Of a DNA stretch of 25,157 nucleotides, positions 14,643 to 21,429 are shown in pieces; position 1 is the stretch's first letter, and each line of letters begins with the position of its first letter. The notes under the pieces are model-generated. The model made no database searches, had not been told where the DNA came from, and saw nothing but the letters and a program-made list of their open reading frames with translations. The position numbers and the translations under genes were made by a program. The DNA comes from an uncultured bacterium. Lineage in GTDB: Bacteria > Bacillota > Clostridia > Oscillospirales > Oscillospiraceae. The stretch covers positions 1 to 25,157 of the forward strand of contig CAJMQR010000007.1 in the NCBI GenBank assembly GCA_905215665.1, in the 5' to 3' direction.

Positions 14643-15842
14643 TTGACTTTAACAGAACTTGCCCTGCGCCGCGCGGGCGCTGAAAATATGCAGGAATTTC
14701 AGAAGCGCGAGGGACTGTATCCCTCCGGCAGGGAGGACATCCTCACCATGCAGCGGCTGACTCCCTATCTTCTGGGCTACGAGCGCTACATGGTCAAGCC
14801 CGGCGACACCTATTACCGCCTTGCCCGCGCTTTCGGCACGACGGTACGCTCCATTCTGACCGCAAATCCGAATCAGAATCCCAATACGCTGCTGGTCGGG
14901 CAATATCTCAATATTCCCTACGGCTTTCCGGTCGTGCCGACGGATATTCCCTTCACCTCCGAGCTGCTGCAGGTGTGTATCCAGGGTCTGATGGTGCGCT
15001 ATCCGTTTCTTTCCCGGCGCACCATCGCCACCACCGCCTATCGCCGCCCGGTCAGCGCGCTGAGCCTCGGCACCGGCCCGCGCACGGTCCTCTACAATGC
15101 CAGCCACCATGCGAACGAATGGATCACCACGCCGCTGCTGATGAAATTCCTGGAGGAATACGCCCACGCGGTGAGCGTCAACGGCCGGATTTTCGGGCTG
15201 GACGCGCAGAAGCTCTTCCGGCAGACGCGGCTCTGCCTCGTCCCCATGGTAAACCCGGACGGCGTCGATCTCGTCACCGGCGCGATCGCGCCGGGAAGCG
15301 AGCAGTACGAGGCCGCACGGCGTATTGCCGCGCGCTATCCGGAAATCCCCTTCCCTGACGGCTGGAAGGCCAATCTGTCCGGCGTGGATCTGAATCTCAA
15401 CTATCCCGCCGAGTGGGAACAGGCCAGAGAAAACAAATTTGCCCTGGGCTATACCACGCCCGCGCCGCGCGACTATGTCGGAGGAAGTCCGCTGGATCAG
15501 CCGGAAAGCGCCGGCATGGCGGGGCTGACGCGGCTGGTCGATCCGCGGCTGACGCTGTCGTACCATTCGCAGGGCGAGGTGATCTACTGGAAGTTTCTCG
15601 ACCTGACGCCGATGGGCGCGGAGGAAATCGGGCAGAAATTTGCCGCTGTCAGCGGCTATACGCTGGAGGATACGCCCTATGCTTCGGGCTTTGCCGGGTA
15701 CAAGGACTGGTTCATACTCACCTATGACCGGCCCGGCTATACCATCGAGGTCGGCTTGGGTGAAAATCCTCTCCCGCTGTCGCAGTTTGACGAGATCTAC
15801 CGGAGAAACCTCGGAATTCTTGCACTTGGATTGCAGGTATAA
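14643..15842 (+). CDS. LysM - M14 zinc carboxypeptidase (gamma-D-glutamyl-diaminopimelate peptidase I-like)
   Basis: 399 residues. A LysM motif at about 50-92 (MVKPGDTYYRLARAFGT ... LLVGQYLNIP) is followed by an M14 domain. Zinc ligands are His156 and Glu159 in SHHANEW and His308 in SYHSQGE; the catalytic Glu is 369 in YTIEVGLGE. This order matches endopeptidase I of sporulating bacilli, which cuts the D-Glu-mesoDAP bond of cell-wall peptides. No signal peptide is seen, so it may act inside the cell or forespore or in wall recycling. The TTG start is chosen because GGAGGGG lies 6 nt upstream; the first ATG (14688) has no ribosome site. Confidence 0.87.
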   Translation: MTLTELALRRAGAENMQEFQKREGLYPSGREDILTMQRLTPYLLGYERYMVKPGDTYYRLARAFGTTVRSILTANPNQNPNTLLVGQYLNIPYGFPVVPTDIPFTSELLQVCIQGLMVRYPFLSRRTIATTAYRRPVSALSLGTGPRTVLYNASHHANEWITTPLLMKFLEEYAHAVSVNGRIFGLDAQKLFRQTRLCLVPMVNPDGVDLVTGAIAPGSEQYEAARRIAARYPEIPFPDGWKANLSGVDLNLNYPAEWEQARENKFALGYTTPAPRDYVGGSPLDQPESAGMAGLTRLVDPRLTLSYHSQGEVIYWKFLDLTPMGAEEIGQKFAAVSGYTLEDTPYASGFAGYKDWFILTYDRPGYTIEVGLGENPLPLSQFDEIYRRNLGILALGLQV

Positions 15843-15882
15843 AAGCCGGCCTGTCAAAGTTTCCTTTGACAGGCCGGTTTTA
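15843..15882. terminator. Bidirectional terminator after the LysM-M14 gene
   Basis: A stem of about 14-16 bp with a TTTC loop (CCGGCCTGTCAAAG with CTTTGACAGGCCGG), followed by TTTTAT. The minus strand also ends in TTTTAT, so it can serve both converging genes. Confidence 0.9.
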
Positions 15883-15910
15883 TCATGCTCCTGCATTCCG
15901 GAAGGCTGGA

Positions 15911-16318
15911 TCATTCGGTTCGTTTTTTTCTGCACACCTCGTACCAACACAGCACTGCCTCTGCCAGAAGCGCGGCGGAAATGCAGGCACCGATGGCCGT
16001 ATAGTTCTCAATGCCGAACATCAGCGGCAGAAACGAGGTCAGCGTCCCCAGCGCCGCAAGAATGGCAGCGGTAAGAAGCAGGCCCCTCCCCGGCCGGAAT
16101 ACGGCAATTGCCAATATGGCCAGCAGTACGACCGTCAAAACAGCGGTCAGAAGCGGGCCGAAGTTCGCATAACCAAAAGGCATCAGGGAAAAGTAGGAAT
16201 AGTAGCCCATCCAAGGCGCACCGTCCGGGTTGCCAAAGCGCAACACCGCGCCCTTCGGCAGAAGCTCCAGGGCAAGCGCCGTCAGCGGAAAAAGCAGACG
16301 CAGGATTCGTTTCTCCAA
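15911..16318 (-). CDS. Small integral membrane protein, unknown function
   Basis: 135 residues with about four hydrophobic segments (ILRLLFPLTALALELL, FGPLLTAVLTVVLLAILAI, GLLLTAAILAALGTLTSFL, YTAIGACISAALLAEAVL). Between the first and second is PDGAPWMGYYSYFSLMPFGY, possibly exposed. I recognise no family. The start is a TTG at 16318 with GGCGGAG a few bases upstream. It has its own promoter and a perfect palindrome at the predicted transcription start, so it is probably regulated separately from the desulfurase gene upstream. Confidence 0.7.
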   Translation of the reverse strand: MEKRILRLLFPLTALALELLPKGAVLRFGNPDGAPWMGYYSYFSLMPFGYANFGPLLTAVLTVVLLAILAIAVFRPGRGLLLTAAILAALGTLTSFLPLMFGIENYTAIGACISAALLAEAVLCWYEVCRKKRTE

Positions 16319-16338
16319 TATTCTCCGCCCCCGTTTCA

Positions 16339-16353
16339 GATTTCTTTGAAATC
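16339..16353. promoter_or_regulatory. Palindromic operator candidate before the small membrane protein gene
   Basis: GATTTC-TTT-GAAATC, a perfect 6-bp inverted repeat lying immediately next to the -10 box at the predicted transcription start. The regulator is unknown. Confidence 0.4.
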
Positions 16354-16382
16354 AGTATATCAGTCTTTCCGCATGGAGTCAA
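16354..16382 (-). promoter_or_regulatory. Promoter of the small membrane protein gene
   Basis: On the minus strand TTGACT (16382-16377), 17-nt spacer and TATACT (16359-16354). Confidence 0.75.
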
Positions 16383-16413
16383 GGCTTCCAACGCCACAGG
16401 CGCAGGCATCTGT

Positions 16414-17544
16414 TCAGGCAAGCGCCCGCAGGGCGGTAAGGGCGGCGTCAATCTCGGCCGCCGTGGTTCGGTAGCCGACGGAAAAGCGTACCGTCCCCTC
16501 CGGGAAGGTGCCCAGCGTTCTGTGCGCCGCGGGCGCACAATGCAGGCCGCAGCGCGTCAGGATTCCGAATTCCCGTTCCAGCCTGTCCGACGCCTCGGCA
16601 TTGTCCATCGAGGAAAAGCTGACCGAAATCACGCCCACGCGCTTCTCCGTCTCCCACGGGCCAACCAGGCGCAGCCCGCGCAGATTCCGCAGGCCATCCA
16701 GAAAACGCTGTGTCAGCGCGGTTTCGTGGTGCCGCAGTGTTTCAATACCCGTTTGGTTTACATAATCCATCGCAGCCGACCAGCCGTAAATCCCCGGCAG
16801 ATTCGGCGTCCCCGATTCAAAACGGTCCGGCAGATAGGGCGGCAGTTCCTCGGAATCCGACACGCTCCCAGTTCCCCCGGCAATCAGCGGGGAAAGCTGC
16901 GCCGCGAACTCCTCCGTGACCAGCAGAGCGCCAATCCCCTGCGGGCCAAGCAGTCCCTTATGCGCCGGAACCGCCAGCGCGCTGAGGGAAAACGCCTCGA
17001 AATCCACAGGGACATGCCCCGCAGACTGCGCGGCATCCAGAACAAAGGGAACTCCATGTTGTTTACATAATCTTCCGATCCTCTCTGCGTCCTGCACCGT
17101 GCCGCTGACGTTCGAGGCGTGGTTCAGGATCAGCATCCGCGGTTTTTCGCTCAGCCGTTTTTCAAGCTCTCCCATCAAGAGCCGCCCCTCCCGGTCGCAG
17201 GGCACACGCTCAAACGCGATTCCCTCCTGCACCAGCGGGCGCATGACGGCATTATGCTCCATGGCACTGACAAGCACGTGTCCGCCGCGGCGCAGGCTGC
17301 CCTTGATCGCCAGATTCAGGGCAGCCGTCGCGCCGGCCGTGAGAAGAACCCTTGTCGGTTCCGGGTGATGAAAAAAAGAGCAGAGCTTCTCGCGCAGGCC
17401 GAGCGTCTCCAGTTCCGCCTCCTGCGCGGCAGCATAGACGCCGCGGTTGACGCTCGCACCCACATGGTCCAGATAATAACACATCCGCGCGCTCACATCC
17501 GGCGCTTTCGGGAAAGAGGTGGCAGCGTTATCCAGATAAATCAT
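16414..17544 (-). CDS. Cysteine desulfurase family protein (class V aminotransferase, EF2568 type)
   Basis: 376 residues with the full PLP fold: MIYLDNAATSFPKAP at the N-terminus, His97 in AMEHNAV, Asp170 in FVLDAAQSAGH, the PLP lysine Lys196 in PAHKGLLGPQG, and the catalytic cysteine Cys336 in RCGLHCAPAAHRT. This belongs to the branch found beside selenium-metabolism genes (TIGR01977-like) rather than the main IscS. It would take S or Se from (seleno)cysteine. The ATG at 17544 follows GGAGAAAG. It is divergent from yedE-yedF-DUF3343, which points to a shared trafficking role. Confidence 0.9.
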   Translation of the reverse strand: MIYLDNAATSFPKAPDVSARMCYYLDHVGASVNRGVYAAAQEAELETLGLREKLCSFFHHPEPTRVLLTAGATAALNLAIKGSLRRGGHVLVSAMEHNAVMRPLVQEGIAFERVPCDREGRLLMGELEKRLSEKPRMLILNHASNVSGTVQDAERIGRLCKQHGVPFVLDAAQSAGHVPVDFEAFSLSALAVPAHKGLLGPQGIGALLVTEEFAAQLSPLIAGGTGSVSDSEELPPYLPDRFESGTPNLPGIYGWSAAMDYVNQTGIETLRHHETALTQRFLDGLRNLRGLRLVGPWETEKRVGVISVSFSSMDNAEASDRLEREFGILTRCGLHCAPAAHRTLGTFPEGTVRFSVGYRTTAAEIDAALTALRALA

Positions 17545-17580
17545 TGGCTTTCTCCAATCCGGGTAATGATACATATTTAC

Positions 17581-17609
17581 ATTATAGCTCCCGTATGGAT
17601 GTTTCGCAA
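17581..17609 (-). promoter_or_regulatory. Promoter of the cysteine desulfurase gene
   Basis: On the minus strand TTGCGA (17609-17604), 17-nt spacer and perfect TATAAT (17586-17581). It is back to back with the yedE promoter, 44 nt away. Confidence 0.78.
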
Positions 17610-17653
17610 CCGGATCGGCACAATTCGACATTGCCGAATTCGCTTGCAGCGCC

Positions 17654-17682
17654 TTGACAGCGTGCTTGTGTTTCGTTATACT
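17654..17682 (+). promoter_or_regulatory. Promoter of yedE-yedF-DUF3343
   Basis: Perfect TTGACA (17654-17659), 17-nt spacer and TATACT (17677-17682). Confidence 0.85.
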
Positions 17683-17691
17683 GAATAAAGA

Positions 17692-17711
17692 AGAACGCAT
17701 CAATGCGTTCT
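17692..17711 (+). other. 5'-end hairpin of the yedE transcript
   Basis: AGAACGCAT-CA-ATGCGTTCT, a perfect 9-bp inverted repeat a few bases from the predicted transcription start and 26 nt before the gene. It could stabilise the mRNA 5' end or be an operator. There is no T tail, so it is not a terminator. Confidence 0.5.
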
Positions 17712-17737
17712 CTACAGGAATAAAAGGAGAATGAAAA

Positions 17738-18835
17738 ATGGAGAAAAAGAGCTTTTTCCAGAAGTATTGGCTTGTTATGCTTTGCGGTCTGCTGATCGGC
17801 GCGGCCGCGGTGCTTTTGAGCGCCTTCGGCAATCCGGCGAATATGGGCTTCTGCATCGCCTGCTTCCTGCGCGATATCGCAGGTTCCCTGAAGCTGCATC
17901 AGGCCGGTGTTGTACAGTATTTCCGTCCTGAGATCGTCGGTATCATTATCGGCGCGTGTCTGATGGCGCTGATCGGCAAGGAATTCAAGCCGAAGGCCGG
18001 CAGCTCCCCCGTGATCCGCTTCACCCTCGGTGCCGCTGTCATGGTCGGTGCGTTGGTGTTTCTCGGCTGCCCGCTGCGTATGGTCATCCGCATCGGCGGC
18101 GGCGACCTGAACGCCGTGATCGGTCTCGTTGGCTTCATTCTCGGCATTCTGATCGGCACCTTCTTCCTGAAAAAGAATTTCTCCCTCGGCCGTGCTTATA
18201 AGCAGGGCAAGGTCGAAGGACTTGCTTTCCCCGTCATGCTGGTGTTCGGCTTTGTGCTGACGCTCATCGGCGCGGTCTACTTTGCCGCCTCCGCCGAAGG
18301 TCCCGGCTCCAAGCACGCGCCCATCCTGCTCTCCCTCGGCATCGGCCTGATTGTCGGCGCGCTGGCCCAGAAGAGCCGCCTGTGCATGGTCGGCGGTGTC
18401 CGTGATGCGGTTCTCTTCAAAGAATTCGGCCTGCTGGCCGGCTTCGGCTGCATCCTGCTCGCCGTGTTCGCCGGAAACGCCATCCGCGCGGCGGTGGAGG
18501 GCGTCCCCGTCTCCACCTACATCCGCTTCGGCTTTGCGGGCCAGCCCATCGCCCACACCGAATGGCTGTGGAACCTGCTTGGCATGACCGTCGTCGGCTG
18601 GGGCTGCACCCTGCTGGGCGGCTGCCCGCTGCGCCAGCTCATCCTCACCGGTGAGGGCAACTCCGACAGCGCCATTACCGTACTCGGCATGATCTCCGGC
18701 GCCGCTGCGGCACACACCCTCAAGACCGCCTCCTCCGCGGACGGCACCGGCGCCAACGGCCCCATCGCCACCATCGTCTGCCTCGCCGTAATCCTGATCA
18801 TCTCCGTGACCCACCTGAAAAAGGAGCAGGCATAA
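17738..18835 (+). CDS. yedE: YedE-family putative selenium/sulfur transporter
   Basis: 365-residue polytopic membrane protein (roughly ten hydrophobic segments) built from two YeeE/YedE-like halves. The cysteine motifs of the selenium-linked group are present: MGFCIACFLRD (Cys39, Cys42), LGCPLRM (Cys112), SRLCMVGG (about 217) and GGCPLRQ (about 303). It is thought to move selenium or sulfur compounds across the membrane; the substrate is not proved for the family. The ATG at 17738 follows AAAGGAG by 8 nt. The downstream YedF and DUF3343 genes are tightly linked. Confidence 0.9.
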   Translation: MEKKSFFQKYWLVMLCGLLIGAAAVLLSAFGNPANMGFCIACFLRDIAGSLKLHQAGVVQYFRPEIVGIIIGACLMALIGKEFKPKAGSSPVIRFTLGAAVMVGALVFLGCPLRMVIRIGGGDLNAVIGLVGFILGILIGTFFLKKNFSLGRAYKQGKVEGLAFPVMLVFGFVLTLIGAVYFAASAEGPGSKHAPILLSLGIGLIVGALAQKSRLCMVGGVRDAVLFKEFGLLAGFGCILLAVFAGNAIRAAVEGVPVSTYIRFGFAGQPIAHTEWLWNLLGMTVVGWGCTLLGGCPLRQLILTGEGNSDSAITVLGMISGAAAAHTLKTASSADGTGANGPIATIVCLAVILIISVTHLKKEQA

Positions 18836-18837
18836 CC

Positions 18838-19047
18838 ATGGTCGATGCAAGAGGTCTGTCCTGCCCGCTGCCCGTTCTTCAGGTAAAGAAAGTCATCGAA
18901 AGCACGCATCCCGACACGCTGGAGGTCCTTGTGGACAACCCAACCGCCGTGCAGAATCTTCTCCGTTTCGCGGCGCACGCCGACTACGCCGCCGCGGCGG
19001 AGGAGCGGGAGGACGATGAATTTTCCATCGTGCTGACAAAGAAATGA
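18838..19047 (+). CDS. yedF: TusA/YedF-like sulfur (selenium) carrier protein
   Basis: 69 residues. The conserved LSCPLPVLQVKK with the carrier cysteine Cys9 (CPxP motif) sits at the N-terminus, followed by EVLVDNPTAVQNLLRFA, the usual TusA-fold core. It resembles the N-terminal domain of YedF, without the C-terminal extension. It would carry persulfide or selenide sulfur between the desulfurase and an acceptor. It starts 2 nt after yedE, with AGGAG inside the yedE end, and overlaps DUF3343 by 4 nt (ATGA). Confidence 0.9.
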   Translation: MVDARGLSCPLPVLQVKKVIESTHPDTLEVLVDNPTAVQNLLRFAAHADYAAAAEEREDDEFSIVLTKK

Positions 19048-19283
19048 CGGAATTTGTGGCCACCTTTCACACGCACCTCGCGGCGCTCAGAACGCACCGC
19101 GCCATGACGGCGGACGGTATCTCCGCCCGCATGGCCCCAGTGCCGCGGAAGATCTCCTCCTCCTGCGGAACCTGTGTGTTTTATCAGGCGGAAGACCCCT
19201 GCTATGCCCTTCTGGATAAGGACACGGAGGCCGTCTACCGTCTGACGCCGGCTGTGCCGGAGCTTCTGCGTGAATATGAATAG
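19044..19283 (+). CDS. DUF3343 protein, putative Se/S carrier-like
   Basis: 79 residues. The sequence has the DUF3343 pattern: an N-terminal FHTHLAALRTHRAM stretch and a Cys motif SSSCGTCV (Cys41, Cys44) after PVPRKI. Members are small and occur next to YedE, YedF and class V desulfurases in anaerobic Firmicutes, so a role as an Se/S relay is likely, though untested. Its start overlaps the yedF stop (ATGA), and a terminator follows directly. Confidence 0.85.
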   Translation: MTEFVATFHTHLAALRTHRAMTADGISARMAPVPRKISSSCGTCVFYQAEDPCYALLDKDTEAVYRLTPAVPELLREYE

Positions 19284-19287
19284 CCTT

Positions 19288-19320
19288 TCGCCCTGCGTCA
19301 AAACGCAGGGCGATTTTCTT
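19288..19320 (+). terminator. Terminator of the yedE-yedF-DUF3343 operon
   Basis: TCGCCCTGCGT and ACGCAGGGCGA pair over 11 bp around a CAAA loop, followed by TTTTCTT. Confidence 0.9.
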
Positions 19321-19347
19321 GCATTGCGGTAAAAAACATGATATACT
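19319..19347 (+). promoter_or_regulatory. Promoter of the small-multidrug-export gene and following genes
   Basis: TTGCAT (19319-19324), 17-nt spacer and TATACT (19342-19347), starting in the tail of the preceding terminator. Confidence 0.75.
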
Positions 19348-19381
19348 GTATCCATCAACAAATCAAAGTGAGCTTTTGCTT

Positions 19382-19867
19382 ATGTTTCAATGGCTGACAA
19401 CCTCGCAGGCGGGGCATCTGCTTCTGACGCTTCTGATCTCTGCCGTTCCGGTAATCGAGCTGCGCGGCGGCATCCCCTACGGCATTGCGCAGGGCGCGAA
19501 TCCCTGGCTCGTCTTTGCCGCCAGCGTCATCGGCAACATGCTTCCGGTCCCCTTTATTCTGCTGTTTATCCGAAAAATCCTGCGCTGGATGAAGCGCTAT
19601 CCCCGTCTTGGCCGGATCGCAAATAAGCTGGAAAGCCGCGCTGCGCGGAAGAGCGCCGGCGTGCGCAAGTCCGAGCTCATCGGGCTGTGTATCCTGGTCG
19701 CGCTCCCTCTTCCGGGTACCGGCGCATGGACGGGCGCGCTGGTCGCCGCATTGATGGAGATGCGCCTCAAGCGGGCCATCCCGACCATCTTCGTCGGTGT
19801 CCTGATTGCGGGAATCCTGGTAACGCTGGCGTGCACCGGTGTGAAAGCGCTGCGTTTTCTGGTATAA
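19382..19867 (+). CDS. Small multidrug export-type membrane protein (COG2426)
   Basis: 161 residues with four or five hydrophobic segments. The motifs ISAVPVIELRGGIPYGIAQG near the N-terminus and VALPLPGTGAWTGALVAALM in the second half identify the PF06695/COG2426 family. 'Small multidrug export' is a family name; transport has not been shown broadly. The ATG at 19382 is the best start, with a weak AAGTGAGC site; an in-frame TTG at 19376 is possible. dCMP deaminase follows after 21 nt. Confidence 0.8.
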   Translation: MFQWLTTSQAGHLLLTLLISAVPVIELRGGIPYGIAQGANPWLVFAASVIGNMLPVPFILLFIRKILRWMKRYPRLGRIANKLESRAARKSAGVRKSELIGLCILVALPLPGTGAWTGALVAALMEMRLKRAIPTIFVGVLIAGILVTLACTGVKALRFLV

Positions 19868-19888
19868 ATTGAACGGAGGAGGCACAAA

Positions 19889-20374
19889 ATGAAAAGGCAA
19901 GGTTATATCTCCTGGGATGAATACTTCATGGGCATCGCGCTGCTGGCTGCGAAGCGCAGCAAGGATCCCAACACGCAGGTCGGCGCATGTATCGTTTCGC
20001 CGGAGAATATTATCATCTCCACCGGCTACAACGGTCTGCCCAACGGCTGCAGCGATGATGAATTCCCCTGGGAGCGCGAAGGCGGCCAGACGAAGTACCC
20101 CTTCGTCGTCCACGCAGAGCTGAACGCCATCCTGAACGCAGGCGGGCGCGTCCTGCGCGGCGCGCGGCTGTATGTGGCGCTGTTTCCCTGCAATGAGTGC
20201 GCCAAAGCCATCATCCAGTGCGGCATCTCCGAAATTGTCTACCTCTCCGACAAATACAACGGCACCGACATGAATCTTGCCTCCAAGCGGATGCTCGACG
20301 CCGCCGGCGTGCGCTATCATCAGCTCCCGACGCAGCTTCACAGCATCACGCTGGACTTTTCCGCCGAGGCATGA
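19889..20374 (+). CDS. dCMP deaminase (ComEB-like)
   Basis: 161-residue cytidine-deaminase-fold enzyme. The zinc site is His75 and Glu77 in VVHAELNAI, plus Cys101 and Cys104 in FPCNECAKAI. The SKDPNTQVGACIV and YNGLPNGCSDDEFPWER segments are the usual dCMP-deaminase signatures. It makes dUMP for dTMP synthesis. The ATG follows GGAGGAGG. Its stop overlaps the next gene's start (ATGA), so the two are translated together. Confidence 0.94.
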   Translation: MKRQGYISWDEYFMGIALLAAKRSKDPNTQVGACIVSPENIIISTGYNGLPNGCSDDEFPWEREGGQTKYPFVVHAELNAILNAGGRVLRGARLYVALFPCNECAKAIIQCGISEIVYLSDKYNGTDMNLASKRMLDAAGVRYHQLPTQLHSITLDFSAEA

Positions 20375-20865
20375 GCCTGCAATATCTGCAAAGCCCTCTG
20401 GGCCTTCTGGCGGTCGAGGCGCACGGCGGCGCGCTGTGCCGTGTCGCTCCTGTCAGAGATTGCCTCACAGCCGCGCCCGATGCCGTGACGCAGGAGGCCG
20501 TGCGGCAGCTTGAGGAATACTTTTCGGGCAGAAGGAAAGAATTCACCCTGCCGCTCTCCCCGCAGGGAACCGCCTTTGAGCGGCTTGTCTGGTCGGTTCT
20601 GGCAAAGATCCCCTACGGCCGTGTCGTCACCTACGGGCAGCTTGCCTCCGCCGCCGGCAGACCCGGCGCCTGCCGCGCTGCCGCAAACGCCGTGGGAAAA
20701 AATCCGCTTTTGATCCTGCTTCCCTGCCACCGGGTCGTCGCCGCGGACGGCATCGGCGGTTTTTCCGCGGGACTTGACAGGAAGCGCGCGCTTCTGCGTC
20801 TGGAAGATGTGGAAATCCCGGAAAAAAAGCCTTTTCCGCGAAAATATTTCTTTACTTTTCCATGA
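20371..20865 (+). CDS. ogt: Methylated-DNA--[protein]-cysteine S-methyltransferase
   Basis: 164 residues, close to the usual length for Ogt/MGMT. The acceptor cysteine Cys119 is in ILLPCHRVV. The helix-turn-helix region KIPYGRVVTYGQLA and the GACRAAANAVGKNP segment precede it, and GIGGFSAGLDRKRALL follows. The enzyme removes O6-alkyl groups from guanine in a suicide reaction. The start overlaps the dCMP deaminase stop. The rpsO promoter lies inside its last codons. Confidence 0.94.
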   Translation: MSLQYLQSPLGLLAVEAHGGALCRVAPVRDCLTAAPDAVTQEAVRQLEEYFSGRRKEFTLPLSPQGTAFERLVWSVLAKIPYGRVVTYGQLASAAGRPGACRAAANAVGKNPLLILLPCHRVVAADGIGGFSAGLDRKRALLRLEDVEIPEKKPFPRKYFFTFP

Positions 20866-20879
20866 GTCTATGCTAATAT
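20851..20879 (+). promoter_or_regulatory. Promoter of rpsO
   Basis: TTTACT (20851-20856), 17-nt spacer and TAATAT (20874-20879). It overlaps the end of the ogt gene, and transcription would start near 20886. Confidence 0.68.
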
Positions 20880-20881
20880 TA

Positions 20882-20950
20882 GATGGCTGACGGCTGTCAG
20901 CCTATCCCCGTTCTCAGTTTCGGGAGACTTCTCCGCATCGGAGTATTCCG
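20882..20950 (+). ncRNA. Structured rpsO 5' leader, possible S15 autoregulatory RNA
   Basis: GGCTGAC (20885-20891) pairs with GTCAGCC (20896-20902). CCCG (20907-20910) pairs with CGGG (20921-20924), and CTCCG (20931-20935) with CGGAG (20939-20943); GGAG at 20923-20926 could compete for CTCC. Ribosomal protein S15 represses its own mRNA through leader structures in several phyla, so a similar role is plausible. I did not match a specific Rfam family. Predicted transcription may start within the first stem, which weakens that part. Confidence 0.4.
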
Positions 20951-21000
20951 CCATCCCTGACTTAGCCGGAGGACAATTGATTGAAAGGTGGAAAACAACC

Positions 21001-21267
21001 ATGATCCAGAAAGAAAAAAAGACCGCTATCATCGCTGAGTACGCGACGCACGAGGGCGACACCGGTTCTCCCGAAGTCCAGATCGCCATTCTCACCGCCC
21101 GCATCAATGAGCTGAACGAGCATCTGCGCGAGCATAAGCACGACAACCACTCCCGCCGCGGCCTTCTCATGATGGTCGGCAAGCGCCGCAGCCTGCTGGA
21201 CTATCTGGCAAAGAAGGACATCAACCGCTATCGTTCCATCATTGCCAAGCTGGGTATCCGCAAGTAA
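21001..21267 (+). CDS. rpsO: 30S ribosomal protein S15
   Basis: 88 residues, the standard length. It shows EYATHEGDTGSPEVQIA, the NELNEHLREHKHDNHSRRGL rRNA-binding stretch and LDYLAKKDINRYRSIIAKL. S15 binds 16S rRNA in the central domain of the small subunit. The ATG at 21001 follows AAAGGTGG. An in-frame TTG at 20977 also sits 4 nt after GGAGG and would add eight residues; family length favours the ATG. pnp follows, the usual rpsO-pnp order. Confidence 0.97.
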   Translation: MIQKEKKTAIIAEYATHEGDTGSPEVQIAILTARINELNEHLREHKHDNHSRRGLLMMVGKRRSLLDYLAKKDINRYRSIIAKLGIRK

Positions 21268-21277
21268 TATCGGCACC

Positions 21278-21305
21278 AAATGGGCGGCCCTGCGGTCGCC
21301 CATTT
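21278..21305 (+). terminator. Hairpin after rpsO, weak terminator
   Basis: AAATGGGCGGCC (21278-21289) pairs with GGTCGCCCATTT (21294-21305) over 12 bp with one wobble. Only the TTT that ends the arm is T-rich, so it probably ends only part of the transcripts and lets some read through to pnp. Confidence 0.6.
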
Positions 21306-21339
21306 TCAGCAAAGCCCTTTCCCCGCCGCGGGAGTGTCG

Positions 21340-21392
21340 TTTAGCAGTTGAAAGCGCCGCCGAAGCTTTCGGCCGTGGTTTCAAGTGCTAAA
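21340..21392 (+). promoter_or_regulatory. Long imperfect hairpin in the pnp leader
   Basis: TTTAGCA/TGCTAAA (7 bp), TTGAAA/TTTCAA (6 bp), then CGC/GTG and GCCGAA/TTCGGC stack with single mismatches, giving a stem of about 22 bp. It resembles the double-stranded RNase III target in the pnp leader of enterobacteria, although the sequence is unrelated. Confidence 0.6.
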
Positions 21393-21426
21393 ACCTCCCG
21401 TGATCTTATTAAAAAACGGAGGTTTT
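21390..21426 (+). promoter_or_regulatory. Hairpin sequestering the pnp ribosome-binding site
   Basis: AAAACCTCCCG (21390-21400) pairs with CGGAGGTTTT (21417-21426), with one bulged C. The GGAGG in the right arm is the pnp Shine-Dalgarno. The left arm shares 21390-21392 with the hairpin upstream, so both cannot be complete at once. The right arm ends in TTTTT, so it could also act as a terminator. Confidence 0.6.
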
Positions 21427-21429
21427 TCC

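Noticed and set aside
17582..18850. A 422-residue minus-strand frame opposite yedE
   Set aside because: Same antisense effect; it also covers the mapped divergent promoters.
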